DNA of 7,783 nucleotides from an uncultured Holophagaceae bacterium (lineage in GTDB: Bacteria > Acidobacteriota > Holophagae > Holophagales > Holophagaceae). The translations under genes were made by a program, and so were the position numbers. This document shows positions 6,495 to 7,783 of the stretch, piece by piece. Below the pieces are notes generated by a model. That model searched no databases, was not told where the DNA came from, and worked only from the letters and a program-made list of their open reading frames with translations. Each line of letters begins with the position of its first letter. Positions within the stretch are counted from its first letter, which is position 1. The stretch is taken from positions 1-7,783 of the forward strand of contig CAIXHJ010000429.1 of assembly GCA_903919165.1 (NCBI GenBank), given 5' to 3'.

Positions 6495-7697
6495 ATGACC
6501 CTCGACGAACTGATCAACGACTGGAATGGCCTTCCCTCGAAGGACGCCAGGATTCCCCTTCTGAACGACGAGACCCTGCGGGACGGCCTTCAGAGCCCCT
6601 CCGTGCGGGATCCTGACATCTCCGCCAAACGCGACCTCATCCACCGGCTGGCCCACATGGGCGTGGACGCCGTGGACCTGGGTATGCCGGGCGCAGGCCC
6701 CAAGCCCCTGGCAGCCGTGCGGGCCCTCATGGTGGAGATCCGCGACCATCGCCTGCGCATCTCCCCCAATGTGGCCGTGCGGACTCTCGAGGCCGACCTG
6801 GTCCAGGTGGCCGAGATCCAGCAGCGGGCCGGGATGCCACTCGAAGCCGGGGCCTTCCTGGGGTCCAGCCCCATCCGCATGGACGTGGAGGGCTGGGATC
6901 TGGGTTTCCTGGTGGCCACCGCCCGCCAGGCCATCGCCTTCTGCCACCGCCACGAAGTGCCCGTGATGATGGTGACCGAGGACAGCACCCGGGCCAGGCC
7001 GGACGTCCTGAAAGCCATCTACGGCGCCGCCATGGACGAGGGTGCCCAGTCCATCTGCCTGTCGGACACCTGCGGTCATGCCACGCCCGATGGCGTGCGG
7101 AAGCTGGTGCGCTTCATCAAGGATGAGGTGGTGAAGGATCGCTCAGTGCGCATCGACTGGCATGGCCATAATGACCGGGGCCTGGGCGTGGCCAACGCCC
7201 TCGCCGCCTTCGAGGCTGGCGCGGACCGGCTCCACGGCAGCATCCTGGGTATCGGCGAGCGCTGCGGCAACGTCGCCCTGGACCAGCTCATGATCAACCT
7301 GCACCTCATGGGCTTCCACAAAGGCGACCTCTCGGACCTGCCCGCCCTGGCGGAGCTGGTGGCCGAACTGTGCGGCATGGACATCCCGGCCAACTACCCC
7401 GTACTGGGCCGGGACGCCTTCCGGACGGGCACCGGCATCCATGCCGCCGCCATCGTGAAGGCTCTGCACCGCGGCGACGTGGAATTGGCCGACGCCGTCT
7501 ATTCGGGCGTTCCCGCCGCCCTGGTGGGCCGCCGCCAGGAGATCGAGATCGGTCCCATGGCTGGCCACCACAACGTCGTCTACTGGCTCGAAATGAATGG
7601 TTACGATCCAAGCCCCGTCCGCGTGGACCGTATCCTCCAGGTCGCCAAGAACAGCCCCCGGATCCTCAGCGAGGTCGAGATCCGGGCCGTGCTGTGA
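6495..7697 (+). CDS. DRE-TIM acyltransferase, 2-isopropylmalate/homocitrate synthase (LeuA) family, short form
   Basis: This is a 400-residue TIM-barrel enzyme that should condense an acetyl-CoA-type donor with a 2-oxo acid. Visible signatures are DETLRDGLQ at 25-33 with catalytic Arg29 and metal ligand Asp30, the active-site Glu162 (TEDSTR), metal ligands His223 and His225 in WHGHNDRGLG, the GIGERCGN loop at 252-259, and the subdomain segment with GIHAAAIVK (314-322). The usual 'DGEQ' of LeuA/NifV is DGLQ here. The protein ends soon after GPMAGHHNVVYWLE (353-366) and lacks the roughly 120-residue LeuA regulatory (leucine-binding) domain, so leucine feedback of the classical kind is not expected. 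Candidates are isopropylmalate, homocitrate, citramalate or Re-citrate synthase; I cannot choose among them. The ribosome site is weak (AGG at 6481-6483). It is probably co-transcribed with the phosphatase 17 bp upstream. No other leu genes are in view. Confidence 0.85.
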   Translation: MTLDELINDWNGLPSKDARIPLLNDETLRDGLQSPSVRDPDISAKRDLIHRLAHMGVDAVDLGMPGAGPKPLAAVRALMVEIRDHRLRISPNVAVRTLEADLVQVAEIQQRAGMPLEAGAFLGSSPIRMDVEGWDLGFLVATARQAIAFCHRHEVPVMMVTEDSTRARPDVLKAIYGAAMDEGAQSICLSDTCGHATPDGVRKLVRFIKDEVVKDRSVRIDWHGHNDRGLGVANALAAFEAGADRLHGSILGIGERCGNVALDQLMINLHLMGFHKGDLSDLPALAELVAELCGMDIPANYPVLGRDAFRTGTGIHAAAIVKALHRGDVELADAVYSGVPAALVGRRQEIEIGPMAGHHNVVYWLEMNGYDPSPVRVDRILQVAKNSPRILSEVEIRAVL

Positions 7698-7708
7698 GCC
7701 TTCAGCTC

Positions 7709-7783
7709 TTATGCGGCAGAGGCTTCAATTGGGTCTGTTAACTTCCCATCAGCGCCTTCGTGGCGCACCGTCAGGGGCAACTG
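7709..7783 (-). CDS. Possible C-terminal tail of a convergent gene, partial
   Basis: The only minus-strand frame that stays open from the right edge reads QLPLTVRHEGADGKLTDPIE then ASAA and a TAA stop (7709-7711). The frame ends 12 bp past the plus-strand acyltransferase stop, a normal arrangement for converging genes. With 24 codons, chance is a real alternative: the other two minus frames close within about 40 bases, but the third-position GC of this frame is lower than in neighbouring genes. No family is recognisable. Confidence 0.25.
   Translation of the reverse strand, partial: QLPLTVRHEGADGKLTDPIEASAA

Noticed and set aside
6210..7079. A 289-codon minus-strand open frame spanning the phosphatase end and acyltransferase start
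   Set aside because: It covers two genes with clear catalytic motifs on the other strand, and its own product changes character midway as expected of a shadow frame.

Overview
The window is densely coding, GC-rich bacterial DNA (roughly two thirds G+C by eye, with strongly GC-biased third codon positions). Long antisense shadow frames are common for that reason. The gene content fits a Gram-negative-type soil or sediment bacterium: a LytS/LytTR two-component pair, a secreted NodB-fold deacetylase of the 'DDAP' type, a Ppx/GppA-HD phosphatase and a short DRE-TIM acyltransferase. An acidobacterial (Holophaga/Geothrix-like) origin is my best guess. It rests on protein flavour only and has not been checked by any search. 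No mobile element, CRISPR array, tRNA or rRNA is visible.

Layout. (1) 1-2497, plus strand: three genes joined by 1-bp and 4-bp overlaps. They encode a LiaF-like membrane protein (5' end outside the window), a four-helix LytS-type sensor histidine kinase, and a LytTR DNA-binding response regulator. Together they look like a cell-envelope stress sensing module. (2) 2498-2710: a 213-bp non-coding gap between converging genes, with two inverted repeats, one of them a 51-bp imperfect hairpin without a U tract. (3) 2711-4927, minus strand: a secreted polysaccharide deacetylase (upstream) followed after 72 bp by a 404-residue protein made of about four SCP2 (sterol carrier)-like units. (4) 4928-4980: a 53-bp divergent intergenic region. 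(5) 4981-7697, plus strand: a Ppx/GppA phosphatase with a C-terminal HD domain, then 17 bp later a short 2-isopropylmalate/homocitrate-synthase-type enzyme. (6) 7698-7783: a short convergent end, where a minus-strand frame running in from the right edge may be the C-terminus of another gene.

Functionally, the first operon probably senses envelope perturbation and drives transcription through LytTR. The deacetylase probably acts on an extracytoplasmic glycan. The Ppx/GppA protein probably hydrolyses polyphosphate or pppGpp and may be co-transcribed with the acyltransferase, which would place an amino-acid or organic-acid biosynthetic step beside a stringent-response enzyme. I see no clear new defence or mobile system. 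The least ordinary items are the multi-unit SCP2 protein, the LiaF plus LytS/LytTR pairing, and the short DRE-TIM enzyme whose substrate cannot be fixed from sequence.
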